Shown here piece after piece: positions 17,426 to 25,635 of a stretch of DNA of 64,000 nt. A program made the position numbers and the translations under genes. The notes under the pieces are model-generated. The model had not been told where the DNA came from and did not search any database. It saw only the letters and a program-made list of their open reading frames with translations. The DNA is from Arthrobacter sp. RIT-PI-e (GTDB lineage: Bacteria; Actinomycetota; Actinomycetes; Actinomycetales; Micrococcaceae), in contig NZ_LGIU01000051.1 of the NCBI RefSeq assembly GCF_001187915.1, forward strand, positions 1 through 64,000, in the 5' to 3' direction. How positions within the stretch are numbered: position 1 is the first letter of the stretch; every line of letters starts with the position of its first letter.

Positions 17426-18409
17426 ATGGTGGGAGGACGTGCAGAGGATCCGAGGCCGGGCGTTGCGCGACACGGGATCGTCGTGGGCGTGGACGGTTCG
17501 GAGCAGAGCATCGGCGCCCTGCTCTGGGCCGAGCGCGAGGCAGTCCGGCGGCGGGCATCGCTCCATGTGGTGACCACCTACACGGTGCCGATCTTCGCGG
17601 CGTCGAGCATGGATGCCGGGTACGCGACGATCAACGACGAGGTGGTCCGCGCGAGCGCGCGCTCCGTGCTCGACGCCGCCGTGGAACACCTCGCGGGAAG
17701 CCCGGTGGAGGTGCACCGGCGTATCGAGGTGGGGGACGCGGCGGGCGTGCTGCTGGACCTGTCGGAGGAGGCCGAGCTGATGGTGGTGGGATCGAGGGGG
17801 CGCGGCGGCTTCGTGGGCAGACTCCTCGGATCGGTCAGCAGTGCCCTGCCGGCGCATGCCAAGTGCCCGACGGCGGTGATCCCGCTCCGTTCCGGATCCC
17901 CGACGCCGGAAGGCGCTCCCGCGGTGCGGGCGGACCGCGTGGTCGTCGGGGGCGACGGCTCCGAGCAGGCCAGGACCGCCTCGCTCGTGGCAGCGCAGGA
18001 GGCGCAGGCGAGGGGGCTTCCCCTGGAGGTGATCTGCTCCGTGGCTCCGTTCAGCGGGTCGCTCGCGTGGGTGCCGGCGCCCGTGGACCGGGGGGCGCTC
18101 CACGCCGGTCTCGCGGTGCAGCTCGCCGCCGGCAGGGACTGGCTCGCGGGCCATTTCCCCGCCCTGGAGGTCCGCGCGGGGATCCTCGACGGAGCCCCCG
18201 CCGAGGTGCTGATCGAGGCGTCCGCGACGGCGGAGCTGGTCGTGCTGGGCACGCGGGGCCGTGGTGGCTTCGCGGGCATGCTCATGGGGTCCACGAGCCA
18301 GGGTGTGCTGCACCATGCGCGGGGTCCCGTGCTGGTGGTGCCGGACGAGGCGGATCCGCGCCTGGCGAACCGCAGCTCGTTCGGGCCGATGGTCCCGCCC
18401 GCCGGATAG
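17426..18409 (+). CDS. Tandem universal stress protein (two UspA domains)
   Basis: Starting at ATG 17426 (GAGGGGG upstream) the 327-residue protein holds two UspA domains at about residues 18-150 and 165-308. Each begins with V-V-(V/G)-G-(V/G)-D-G-S-E-Q and ends with the ATP-binding pattern G-(S/T)-R-G-R-G-G-F-X9-G-S. Tandem UspA proteins of actinobacteria bind ATP and respond to hypoxia, starvation or stationary phase. The long leader (17232-17425) contains an AT-rich patch GCTTATACAG, but I could not pair it with a good -35. Confidence 0.9.
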   Translation: MVGGRAEDPRPGVARHGIVVGVDGSEQSIGALLWAEREAVRRRASLHVVTTYTVPIFAASSMDAGYATINDEVVRASARSVLDAAVEHLAGSPVEVHRRIEVGDAAGVLLDLSEEAELMVVGSRGRGGFVGRLLGSVSSALPAHAKCPTAVIPLRSGSPTPEGAPAVRADRVVVGGDGSEQARTASLVAAQEAQARGLPLEVICSVAPFSGSLAWVPAPVDRGALHAGLAVQLAAGRDWLAGHFPALEVRAGILDGAPAEVLIEASATAELVVLGTRGRGGFAGMLMGSTSQGVLHHARGPVLVVPDEADPRLANRSSFGPMVPPAG

Positions 18410-18469
18410 GGCGCACGCAGCGGAGGCGGCACGTCCCGGCGGGTGCGGAAGGGGCCGGTGCGCCGAGTG

Positions 18470-18841
18470 TCAGGCCCAGCCGAGCTCGTGGAGGCGTTCG
18501 TCGTCGATCCCGAAGTGGTGCGCCACCTCGTGGACCACCGTCACCAGGATCTCCTCCACGAGTTCCTCACGGGACCCGCACAGGCGCATCAGCGGGCCGC
18601 GGAAGATGCTGATGCGGTCGGGCAGGGAACCGGCGTCCCACCAGGAATCACGCTCGGTCAGGGGTGTCCCCTCGTAGAGTCCCAGCAGTTCCGTGTCCGC
18701 GGGCTCTCCCGGTCGGGGCTCGTACTCCTCCACCACCAGGATGGCCACGTTGTCCATGGCCCGGGCGAGGTCGTCCGGGATCCTGTCGATGGCGTCGTCG
18801 ACGGCTTCTTCGAACTCTTCGCGGGGGATCTCGAACGGCAC
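18470..18841 (-). CDS. Small metallopeptidase family protein (zincin-like)
   Basis: This 123-residue protein ends with V-V-H-E-V-A-H-H-F-G-I-D-D, an HExxHxxGxxD zincin motif with His104, Glu105 and His108 and a likely third acidic ligand. Proteins of this minimal metallopeptidase family (formerly DUF1025) are conserved across actinobacteria. Their fold is that of a zinc protease, but substrates are unknown. The start is GTG at 18841. It is divergent from the tRNA cluster. Confidence 0.86.
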   Translation of the reverse strand: MPFEIPREEFEEAVDDAIDRIPDDLARAMDNVAILVVEEYEPRPGEPADTELLGLYEGTPLTERDSWWDAGSLPDRISIFRGPLMRLCGSREELVEEILVTVVHEVAHHFGIDDERLHELGWA

Positions 18842-18897
18842 CCCCCGATCGTACAGACCGGCCCCGGACGGAACCTGGCCGGGGGGTCCGGGGAATT

Positions 18898-18926
18898 TTG
18901 GATAATCAGGATCCTGCCCCTATAGT
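18898..18926 (+). promoter_or_regulatory. Promoter of the tRNA-Glu/Asp/Phe cluster
   Basis: TTGGAT (18898-18903) and TATAGT (18921-18926) are separated by 17 bases, a good housekeeping-sigma promoter, about 80 bases before the tRNA-Glu gene. The A+T-rich surroundings stand out in this GC-rich sequence. The 5' leader to tRNA-Glu would be removed by RNase P. Confidence 0.75.
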
Positions 18927-19007
18927 TTTAGAGGTCCACGACAGGGAGATGATCCGCCGGAGTCGTTCGCTTCCCGGAAGGTCGCAGGAACCCGGATCGT
19001 GGTCCAG

Positions 19008-19080
<73 letters not shown>

Positions 19081-19176
19081 CGCACGAGCAGCCCTCGCGG
19101 GTGGTCGAGAGCACTGGGAAGTGCTGGTAGGCTGAAGCTCTTGCGAGAAGCAGGACAGGCAAGTGAAGTACAGCAA

Positions 19177-19250
19177 GGCCCTGTAGCGCAGTTGGTTAGC
19201 GCGCCGCCCTGTCACGGCGGAGGTCGCGGGTTCAAGTCCCGTCAGGGTCG
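19177..19250 (+). tRNA. tRNA-Asp (GTC anticodon)
   Basis: A 74-base cloverleaf with acceptor GGCCCTG/CAGGGTC, D loop AGTTGGTTAG, anticodon loop CTGTCAC (GTC) on a CCGCC/GGCGG stem, and T loop GGTTCAAGTCC. CCA is not encoded. It lies 96 bases after tRNA-Glu and 70 before tRNA-Phe. Confidence 0.97.
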
Positions 19251-19320
19251 CTCAGGCGATCGGTTCCCCCAGGGAGACGATCGAGCTGGATATGGTGATC
19301 ATCGCGATGGATGATCGCAC

Positions 19321-19393
19321 GGCTCTGTAGCTCAGTTGGTAGAGCGTTCGACTGAAAATCGAGAGGTCACCGGATCGACGCCGGTCGGAGCCA
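19321..19393 (+). tRNA. tRNA-Phe (GAA anticodon)
   Basis: A 73-base cloverleaf with acceptor GGCTCTG/CGGAGCC, anticodon loop CTGAAAA (GAA) and a five-pair T stem ACCGG/CCGGT. The T loop is ATCGACG, so position 54 is A instead of the near-universal T. I believe similar tRNA-Phe T loops occur in other Micrococcales, but cannot check that here. CCA is not fully encoded. A strong terminator follows after ten bases. Confidence 0.96.
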
Positions 19394-19403
19394 CCGCTGG
19401 AAG

Positions 19404-19436
19404 CCCCGCAGTTCCCCACGGAACGCGGGGTTTTTT
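19404..19436 (+). terminator. Rho-independent terminator of the tRNA cluster
   Basis: CCCCGC-A-GTTCC pairs with GGAAC-GCGGGG around the loop CCAC, with one bulged A, followed directly by six T (19431-19436). It is the most canonical terminator in the window and ends the tRNA unit before the lipoprotein gene. The remaining 238 bases to 19675 show no further gene. Confidence 0.93.
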
Positions 19437-19674
19437 CATGGGTCCGGGGGACACGCCCCAGCCGTCACGTGCTGCCGCCGCCCACGCATCGTGGGCCCCT
19501 CCGTCCCGGGACCATGACAGGTGGTGCAGGTGATCGGCGGCTCCCAGCAAACACGGAAGTTGGACCCGTAGCATTCCCACGGCCCGACCGATCACGGGTG
19601 GTGTTCCGGGCCGGGAGCGCGACGGCACGCCCGTGCGTCGACCCTGCGGTAGTGAACCGAGACGAAAGGATCCA

Positions 19675-20190
19675 GTGAAACTCCTGTATCCCGCTGTGGG
19701 CCTCTGTGCGATGGCCATGGTGCTCACCGGATGCAGCAGAGGATCCACGGTGCCCTCCGAGACGGCGCTGAGCATGCCCCCCAGCCCGGTCCCGGAGCAG
19801 GTCAGCCCCGCCCCAGACCCTCGGGGCGTCCGGGATACCGAGGACGGCGGGGGGCCGGGCGGATCGCTCCCGGGCGGCGGCGAGGCGGACGGCAGTGAGG
19901 CGGGGAACCCGTCCGAGCACTGCGTGATGGTGGCCGGCGGCGTCACCACCGCCATGCTCGCACCCCTCACCCTGTGGCCGTCGTCGGGCCCGGAGGATCT
20001 TCAAGTTCTCGAGCGGCAGATCCTCGAGCTGAGGGACAGGGTGCCCGCCGAGCTCCATGACGACTTCACGGCACTGGCCCGTTCCGTCGAGGCGCCGTCG
20101 GAGGACTCCCCGCAGTTCGACGAGCGTGCCCTCCAGGAGGCCACGGAGCCGATCCAGGAGTGGCTGGACGCCCACTGCGCAGACGGCTGA
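19675..20190 (+). CDS. Small secreted lipoprotein of unknown function
   Basis: From GTG 19675 (AAAGGA five bases upstream) the 171-residue protein has a short signal peptide ending in the lipobox L-T-G-C at residue 19. A Pro/Gly/Glu/Asp-rich linker of about 55 residues follows, then a globular C-terminal part of about 95 residues with two Cys (near S-E-H-C and A-H-C). It is expected to be lipid-anchored outside the membrane. I do not recognise a domain. It precedes the sugar ABC operon, but that operon has its own promoter. Confidence 0.7.
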   Translation: MKLLYPAVGLCAMAMVLTGCSRGSTVPSETALSMPPSPVPEQVSPAPDPRGVRDTEDGGGPGGSLPGGGEADGSEAGNPSEHCVMVAGGVTTAMLAPLTLWPSSGPEDLQVLERQILELRDRVPAELHDDFTALARSVEAPSEDSPQFDERALQEATEPIQEWLDAHCADG

Positions 20191-20227
20191 GCATGCACCG
20201 ACCACGGAGAACCCCCGGGCGCATCTC

Positions 20228-20256
20228 TTGTCGGACTCGATGTAAGCGCTTACTCT
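20228..20256 (+). promoter_or_regulatory. Promoter with LacI-type operator for the alpha-glucoside ABC operon
   Basis: A perfect 12-bp palindrome GTAAGCGCTTAC (20242-20253) has the central CG typical of LacI-family operators. It lies in the spacer and over the -10 of a candidate promoter: TTGTCG (20228-20233), 17 bases, TACTCT (20251-20256). Binding there would block RNA polymerase. The obvious regulator is the LacI protein encoded last in the same operon. Confidence 0.8.
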
Positions 20257-20354
20257 TTCCCTTACTTGGAAAGTGAGGCGGTACGGGCTGGATGTCGGCG
20301 AGGAAGCCGGTGGTTCCCGGATCCCCGCGCCGCAGGACAAAGGAGTCTGTTTCA

Positions 20355-21701
20355 ATGACGAGAACTCGCTCGCGGAAATTCGTGCTGCCGACGGCGGCAC
20401 TCGGTGTCTCGCTCCTCGCCCTCACCGGGTGCGGTTCGGGTGGATCGGACGGCGCAGGTGGATCGGACGATGCCGACTGCTCCACCTACGAGACCTACGG
20501 CACCTTCGAGGACGCGGAGGTCAGCGTCTACTCCACCATCGTGGACCTCGAAGCAGAACTGCTGGAGAACTCCTGGGAGGACTTCTCCAGCTGCACGGGC
20601 ATCGAGGTGGCCTACGAGGGCTCGAAGGAGTTCGAGACCCAGATCGGTGTGCGGGCCCAGGGCGGTACCGCTCCCGATCTCGCGATCTTCCCGCAGCCCG
20701 GTCTGCTCGCGGACCAGGCCCCCAACCTGGTGCCCGCCCCGCAGACGGTCTCCGACCTCGTCGACGAGAACTGGTCCCCGGACTGGAAGAAGTACGGCAC
20801 CGTCGACGGGACGTTCTACGCTGCCCCGATGCTCGCCAGCGTGAAGGGCTACGTCTGGTACGTCCCCGCCACGTTCGAGGAGAAGGGCTGGGAGGTGCCC
20901 ACCACCTGGGACGAGATGATGGAGCTCAGCGAGACCATCGCCTCGGACGGTGGGATGAAGCCCTGGTGCGCCGGCTTCGAGTCCGGCGAGGCCACGGGGT
21001 GGCCGGGTACGGACTGGGTGGAGGATGCCGTCCTGCGCGAGCATGGGCCCGAGGTGTACGACCAGTGGGTCACGCACGAGATCCCCTTCGACGACCCGAT
21101 GATCGTGGAGTCCTTCGACCGGGTCGGCGAGATCCTCAAGGACGACGCCATGGTCAACGGTGGCTTCGGCGACGTCCGGTCCATCCTCTCCACCCCGTTC
21201 TCCGAGGCCGGGCAGCCCGTTCTCGACGGCGACTGCGCGATGCACCACCAGGCCTCCTTCCAGGCCGCGAACTGGCCCGAGGGAACCGAGGTGGCCGAGG
21301 ACGGCGATGTCTGGGCCTTCATGACCCCGCCGATCGACGAGTCGCAGGGCACGGCCATCACCGGTGGTGGTGAGCTGATCGGCGCCTACGCCGACCGCCC
21401 CGAGGTCCAGGCGCTGCAGGCCTACCTGGCCAGTGCCGAGTTCGCGAACGCACGAGTGTCCCAGGGGGGCGCCATCAGCGCCAACACCGGCCTGGACCCG
21501 GCCAACGCGCAGTCCGACCTCGATCGCCAGTCGATCGAGCTGCTGCAGGACTCCGAGACGGTCTTCCGGTTCGACGGATCCGACCTCATGCCGGGCGCCG
21601 TCGGTGCCAACTCCTTCTGGAGCGGCATCGTGAACTGGATCAACGGCTCCTCCACCGAGGAGGTCACGAAGTCCGTCGAGGACAGCTGGCCCGGCTCCTG
21701 A
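20355..21701 (+). CDS. ABC transporter sugar-binding lipoprotein (alpha-glucoside type)
   Basis: The 448-residue precursor has a basic start, hydrophobic segment and lipobox L-A-L-T-G-C with lipidated Cys26. The mature part is a family 1 extracellular solute-binding protein: R-A-Q-G-G-T-A-P-D-L-A-I-F-P-Q-P-G and the late A-I-S-A-N-T-G-L-D motif are typical of AglE/ThuE-like binders of trehalose, sucrose, maltose or other alpha-glucosides. It is the first gene of a four-gene operon (two permeases and a LacI regulator). AAGGAG lies about ten bases before the ATG. No ATPase gene is present in the operon, so a shared MsiK-type ATPase elsewhere is expected. Exact sugar unknown. Confidence 0.9.
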   Translation: MTRTRSRKFVLPTAALGVSLLALTGCGSGGSDGAGGSDDADCSTYETYGTFEDAEVSVYSTIVDLEAELLENSWEDFSSCTGIEVAYEGSKEFETQIGVRAQGGTAPDLAIFPQPGLLADQAPNLVPAPQTVSDLVDENWSPDWKKYGTVDGTFYAAPMLASVKGYVWYVPATFEEKGWEVPTTWDEMMELSETIASDGGMKPWCAGFESGEATGWPGTDWVEDAVLREHGPEVYDQWVTHEIPFDDPMIVESFDRVGEILKDDAMVNGGFGDVRSILSTPFSEAGQPVLDGDCAMHHQASFQAANWPEGTEVAEDGDVWAFMTPPIDESQGTAITGGGELIGAYADRPEVQALQAYLASAEFANARVSQGGAISANTGLDPANAQSDLDRQSIELLQDSETVFRFDGSDLMPGAVGANSFWSGIVNWINGSSTEEVTKSVEDSWPGS

Positions 21702-21838
21702 TGATATACGGGGGGCCGTCGGCCCGTCCCCTGGCCTGACAGCTCCCCGAGGAACGGGACAGGGCACCCTCCCGATGTGTCCTGTCCCGTTCCGTCCTCC
21801 CGACTTCCCGTCATCAAGCGCACCAAGGAGGCTGTGCT

Positions 21839-22804
21839 GTGGAAGATATTGCAGAAAAAGGGCTACAGGTCGTCGTCGGTCTCGCGGTCTTCGCGGCCAT
21901 CATCGGGCTCATCATGCTGGTCGTGGACCGCGCCCCCAAGAGCGGCCGGGAGAAGATCCAGATCGCCGGGTTCCTCGCACCGGCCCTCGTGCTCCTCGCC
22001 GTCGGCCTGGTGTTCCCCGCCCTCCAGACGTCCTACCTGTCCCTGACGAACCGGAACGGCGAGTTCGTGGGACTCGAGAACTTCGTCTGGATGTTCACGC
22101 AGCCCGAAGCGCTCGTGACCCTCCGCAACACCCTCGTCTGGGTGGTCCTCGTGCCACTGCTCGCCTCCTCGATCGGCCTCGCGTACGCCGTGTTCATCGA
22201 CCGGGCGCGGGGCGAGAAGGCGCTGAAGGCCCTGGTCTTCATGCCGATGGCCATCTCCTTCGTGGGCGCCGGTGTCATCTGGCGCTTCGTGTACGCCTAC
22301 AAGGGGCCGGAGCAGGACCAGATCGGTCTCCTCAACCAGATCCTCGTCTGGGCCGGTCAGGAACCCAAGCAGTTCCTGCTCGATGCCCCCGAGAACACGC
22401 TCTTCCTGATCGCGGTGATGATCTGGATCCAGACCGGCTTCGCGATGGTGGTGCTCTCCGCCGCGATCAAGGGCATCCCCACGGAGATCGTCGAGGCGGC
22501 CAGGCTCGACGGCGCGAGCGCGTGGCAGCAGTTCCGCAACGTCACGATCCCCACCATCCGCGGATCGCTCATCGTGGTGGTCACCACCATCACCATCGGG
22601 ACGCTCAAGGTGTTCGACATCGTCCGCACCATGACGGCCGGCCAGTACGAGACCTCGGTGGTGGCCAACGAGATGTACACCCAGGCGTTCAGGGCCGGTG
22701 AACCCGGCCGGGGCGCCGCGCTGGCGCTGGTCCTGTTCCTGATGGTGCTGCCCGTGGTCCTCTACAACGCCCGGCTGCTCCGCAAGCAGAAGGAGATCCG
22801 ATGA
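21839..22804 (+). CDS. Sugar ABC transporter permease (AglF-like)
   Basis: This 321-residue permease has an extra N-terminal helix followed by the six-helix MalF-type core. The EAA loop reads E-A-A-R-L-D-G-A-S-A-W-Q-Q-F near residue 219, the ATPase contact site. It starts at GTG 21839 behind AAGGAGG, and its stop overlaps the start of the next permease by four bases. It forms the import channel with the second permease and delivers the sugar from the binding protein. Confidence 0.92.
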   Translation: MEDIAEKGLQVVVGLAVFAAIIGLIMLVVDRAPKSGREKIQIAGFLAPALVLLAVGLVFPALQTSYLSLTNRNGEFVGLENFVWMFTQPEALVTLRNTLVWVVLVPLLASSIGLAYAVFIDRARGEKALKALVFMPMAISFVGAGVIWRFVYAYKGPEQDQIGLLNQILVWAGQEPKQFLLDAPENTLFLIAVMIWIQTGFAMVVLSAAIKGIPTEIVEAARLDGASAWQQFRNVTIPTIRGSLIVVVTTITIGTLKVFDIVRTMTAGQYETSVVANEMYTQAFRAGEPGRGAALALVLFLMVLPVVLYNARLLRKQKEIR

Positions 22805-23766
22805 GCACGGTACCGCTCGAGAACAGGAAGGACCTCCTGCCGGAGGTCGAGGACGACGCCACCGAGGGGCGCTCGCCCATGCAGAAGCGGGTGAAGCAGC
22901 GCCTCACCTCGAGGGGAGCCACGGCGGCGGCGGTGGTGATCGCCGTGATCTGGACCATCCCGACCTTCGGGCTGTTCATCTCGTCCTTCCGGCCCGAGGC
23001 GAACATCAAGGGCAACGGCTGGTGGAACGTCCTCACGGACCGTGAGTTCACCCTCGAGAACTATGCCGATGTCCTGAGTCCGGGGGGCAGCCAATCGCCC
23101 AACCTGCTCTCCTACTTCGTCAACTCCCTGGCGATCGTGATCCCGGGAACGGTCTTCACCCTGGTGCTCGGCGCCATGGCCGCGTACATGTTCGCCTGGG
23201 GTCGCTTCCGGGGCAAGGACGGGCTGTTCATCTTCGTCTTCGCCCTGCAGATCGTGCCCCTGCAGATGGCCCTGATCCCTCTGCTGCAGCTCTTCACCCA
23301 GGTGCTCCGCTTCGGTGACTTCCAACTCCTGCCGAGCGGCACCTACGCACAGCTCTGGGTGGCCCACACGATCTTCGGCCTGCCGCTCGCGATCTTCCTC
23401 CTGCACAACTTCATCGCGGAGATCCCCCGGGAGGTCATCGAGGCGGCGCGAGTGGACGGCGCGGGGCACAGTACCATCTTCTGGCGCATCATCGTGCCGC
23501 TCGCGACGCCCGCACTCGCCTCCTTCGGGATCTTCCAGTTCCTCTGGCTCTGGAACGATCTCCTGGTGGCACTCGTGTTCTCGGGCGGCGGAGCGGACGT
23601 GGCCCCTATCACCCAGCGTCTGGCCGAGCTCCAGGGATCCCGAGGTGGGGAGTGGCAGCGGCTCACCGCCGGTGCCTTCGTGTCCATCATCGTGCCCCTC
23701 GCCGTGTTCTTCGGGCTGCAGCGGTACTTCGTCCGAGGTCTGCTGGCGGGCGGCCTGAAGGGCTGA
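22801..23766 (+). CDS. Sugar ABC transporter permease (AglG-like)
   Basis: The 321-residue protein is the MalG-type partner: a hydrophilic N-terminal tail of about 35 residues, six membrane helices, and the EAA loop E-A-A-R-V-D-G-A-G-H-S-T-I-F-W near residue 220. The final residues F-V-R-G-L-L-A-G-G-L-K-G match the C-terminal end typical of these permeases. The ATGA overlap with the upstream permease implies translational coupling. Confidence 0.93.
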   Translation: MSTVPLENRKDLLPEVEDDATEGRSPMQKRVKQRLTSRGATAAAVVIAVIWTIPTFGLFISSFRPEANIKGNGWWNVLTDREFTLENYADVLSPGGSQSPNLLSYFVNSLAIVIPGTVFTLVLGAMAAYMFAWGRFRGKDGLFIFVFALQIVPLQMALIPLLQLFTQVLRFGDFQLLPSGTYAQLWVAHTIFGLPLAIFLLHNFIAEIPREVIEAARVDGAGHSTIFWRIIVPLATPALASFGIFQFLWLWNDLLVALVFSGGGADVAPITQRLAELQGSRGGEWQRLTAGAFVSIIVPLAVFFGLQRYFVRGLLAGGLKG

Positions 23767-23767
23767 G

Positions 23768-24946
23768 ATGACCAGCATCGACGACGTCGCGGCTTCCCTC
23801 GGGGTGTCCACGGCAACGGTCTCGCGTGCCCTGCGCGGGCTGCCGGGGGTCGCCGCGGAGACCCGCGCGAGAGTCACCTCGACCGCCGAGAGCCTCGGGT
23901 ACGTGGCGTCGTCGTCCGCCTCCGGGCTGGCCTCGGGGCGCACGATGGCCATGGGGGTCCTGGTGCCGGTGATCGACCGCTGGTTCTTCTCCGCCGTGCT
24001 CGAGGGCGTCGACCGGAGGCTGCGTGCGGCGGGGTACGACCTCGTCCTGTTCAGCCTCGGCGGCTCGGGCACGAACCGGGACCGGGTCTTCCACCGCTCG
24101 ATCCTGCGCAAGCGGATCGACGCCCTGCTGGTGCTCAGCATGCACCTGACCGACGAGGAGCGCAGGGCCGTGCAGCAGCTCGACTACCCCACCATCGTGG
24201 TGGGCGGCGCCGTCAGGGGTGTGCGGCACGTCGGGATCGACGACGCCGGTGCGGCTCGCGACGCCGTCGAGCACCTGATCGGGCTGGGGCACGTGAGGAT
24301 CGCGCACATGCGCGGCGGGGGGTCCTTCGACATCGACTTCGAGGTGCCGCGACTACGCGAGCAGGCCTTCCGGGACACCATGGCGGACCACGGGCTGATG
24401 GTCCGGGAGGACTGGTCCGCGTTCGGGGACTTCCGGTTCTCCACGGCGCGGGAAGCGGCCCTGGTGCTGCTCGCCGATCACCGGGACCGGCCGAGCGCCG
24501 TCTTCTGCTCCTCGGACGAGATGGCGTTCGGTGTACTGAGGGCCGCCGTGGAACTCGGCATCGACGTCCCCGGGGAACTGTCGGTGATCGGGATGGACGA
24601 CCATGAGTTCGCCGGCCCCATGGGGCTGACCACCATCCGGCAGGATCCGGCGGAGCAGGGGGCCTTCGCCGCCGGGGTGCTGCTCGACGAGCTGCTGCTC
24701 GACGCGCCCACCTCCGGTCCCGAGCCGCACCCGCACTCGCTCGTCCCCAGGTCCTCGACCGGCCCGGCGGCCGCCTCGCCCGGTCAGGACGCGCGGGCCA
24801 GCTGGCGGATGGGGATCCAGCGGGAGGCCAGGCGGCGGCAGGAGGCGGCCGCGCCCACCATGTCGGCCTCCGCGAGGCCCTCGATCCCGAGCCGGACGTC
24901 CGAGGGGGAGTCGTCGGGGACCCCCCGGTCCGCCACGCGACCGTAG
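23768..24946 (+). CDS. LacI family regulator with unusual C-terminal extension
   Basis: Residues 2-24 form the LacI helix-turn-helix (S-I-D-D-V-A-A-S-L-G-V-S-T-A-T-V-S-R-A). The periplasmic-binding-like effector domain follows, with the C-S-S-D-E-M-A-F-G and G-M-D-D-H-E signatures. It starts one base after the second permease stop, so it is cotranscribed with the transporter and probably represses it through the palindrome at 20242-20253. The family ends near residue 340 (H-S-L-V-P-R-S-S-T). Here the frame runs about 50 residues further, antisense to the neighbouring gene for 163 bases. That tail (A-R-R-R-Q-E-A-A...) looks non-native. Confidence 0.88.
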   Translation: MTSIDDVAASLGVSTATVSRALRGLPGVAAETRARVTSTAESLGYVASSSASGLASGRTMAMGVLVPVIDRWFFSAVLEGVDRRLRAAGYDLVLFSLGGSGTNRDRVFHRSILRKRIDALLVLSMHLTDEERRAVQQLDYPTIVVGGAVRGVRHVGIDDAGAARDAVEHLIGLGHVRIAHMRGGGSFDIDFEVPRLREQAFRDTMADHGLMVREDWSAFGDFRFSTAREAALVLLADHRDRPSAVFCSSDEMAFGVLRAAVELGIDVPGELSVIGMDDHEFAGPMGLTTIRQDPAEQGAFAAGVLLDELLLDAPTSGPEPHPHSLVPRSSTGPAAASPGQDARASWRMGIQREARRRQEAAAPTMSASARPSIPSRTSEGESSGTPRSATRP

Positions 24947-25635
24947 TCCACCTCCACCACCGCGTCGCGCCGGAAGATCTCCAGCCACTCCACGATCTCC
25001 GTGAGCTCGTCGAGCAGATCCATCTCCGGTGCACCCACGGCGAGCTGGGCCACGGAGCGGCGGGCCCGGCCGAGGCAGTCCTCGATCCGCGCGGTGACCC
25101 GCACCGTGATCACCTGCCCGCCGTCCTCGACCACCTCGGTGAGATCGTCCTCGTGGATCAGGGCGAACCAGGCGAACGGCACACCCCAGGTGGCCGAGCG
25201 CGTGTGGAGTTTCGCGACGGAGTCGGCGAAGGTGTCCGGATCCAGCCTCGCCTGGTGCGCCTCGCGCGCGATCTCCGGAACCAGGACGTCGATCAACGGA
25301 CCGCGCAGACTCTGGTCGAGGGACTCGGCTGCGAGGGTGGCGCGTACCGCGAGCTGGTTGGGGCAGTAGTAGGGCGCCGTCGTACCGTCCGGGCGGGGGA
25401 AGTGGGTGACGCGGACGAGGTCCGTCCCGTGGTGCGGGAACGGGTCGGACACCGGGCGGAGGATGCGCTGCCGCGACTGCTCCTGTTCCAGTGCCTCGGT
25501 GGCCTCGCGGTCCCGCTCGCGCTGCGCGAGCATCGTGAGCTGCTGCGCGTCGGAGAACGCCTCCAGTGGTTCGTAGATGCGCAGGTGGGAGACGTAGGGG
25601 AACGGTCCCGCGAGTGCTCCGCCCGAGGGGTTCAC
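24784..25635 (-). CDS. Conserved protein of unknown function (Micrococcales type)
   Basis: This 283-residue, charged, soluble protein has no signal peptide or membrane segment. It begins G-P-F-P-Y-V-S-H-L-R-I-Y-E-P-L after a short tail, has a helical E/Q/R-rich stretch near residues 35-55, and the line A-P-Y-Y-C-P-N-Q-L-A-V-R-A-T-L. I believe it belongs to a conserved actinobacterial family without assigned function. Its GTG start overlaps the xthA stop (GTGA), so it is translated with xthA. Its 3' end overlaps the long LacI frame. Confidence 0.75.
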   Translation of the reverse strand: MNPSGGALAGPFPYVSHLRIYEPLEAFSDAQQLTMLAQRERDREATEALEQEQSRQRILRPVSDPFPHHGTDLVRVTHFPRPDGTTAPYYCPNQLAVRATLAAESLDQSLRGPLIDVLVPEIAREAHQARLDPDTFADSVAKLHTRSATWGVPFAWFALIHEDDLTEVVEDGGQVITVRVTARIEDCLGRARRSVAQLAVGAPEMDLLDELTEIVEWLEIFRRDAVVEVDYGRVADRGVPDDSPSDVRLGIEGLAEADMVGAAASCRRLASRWIPIRQLARAS

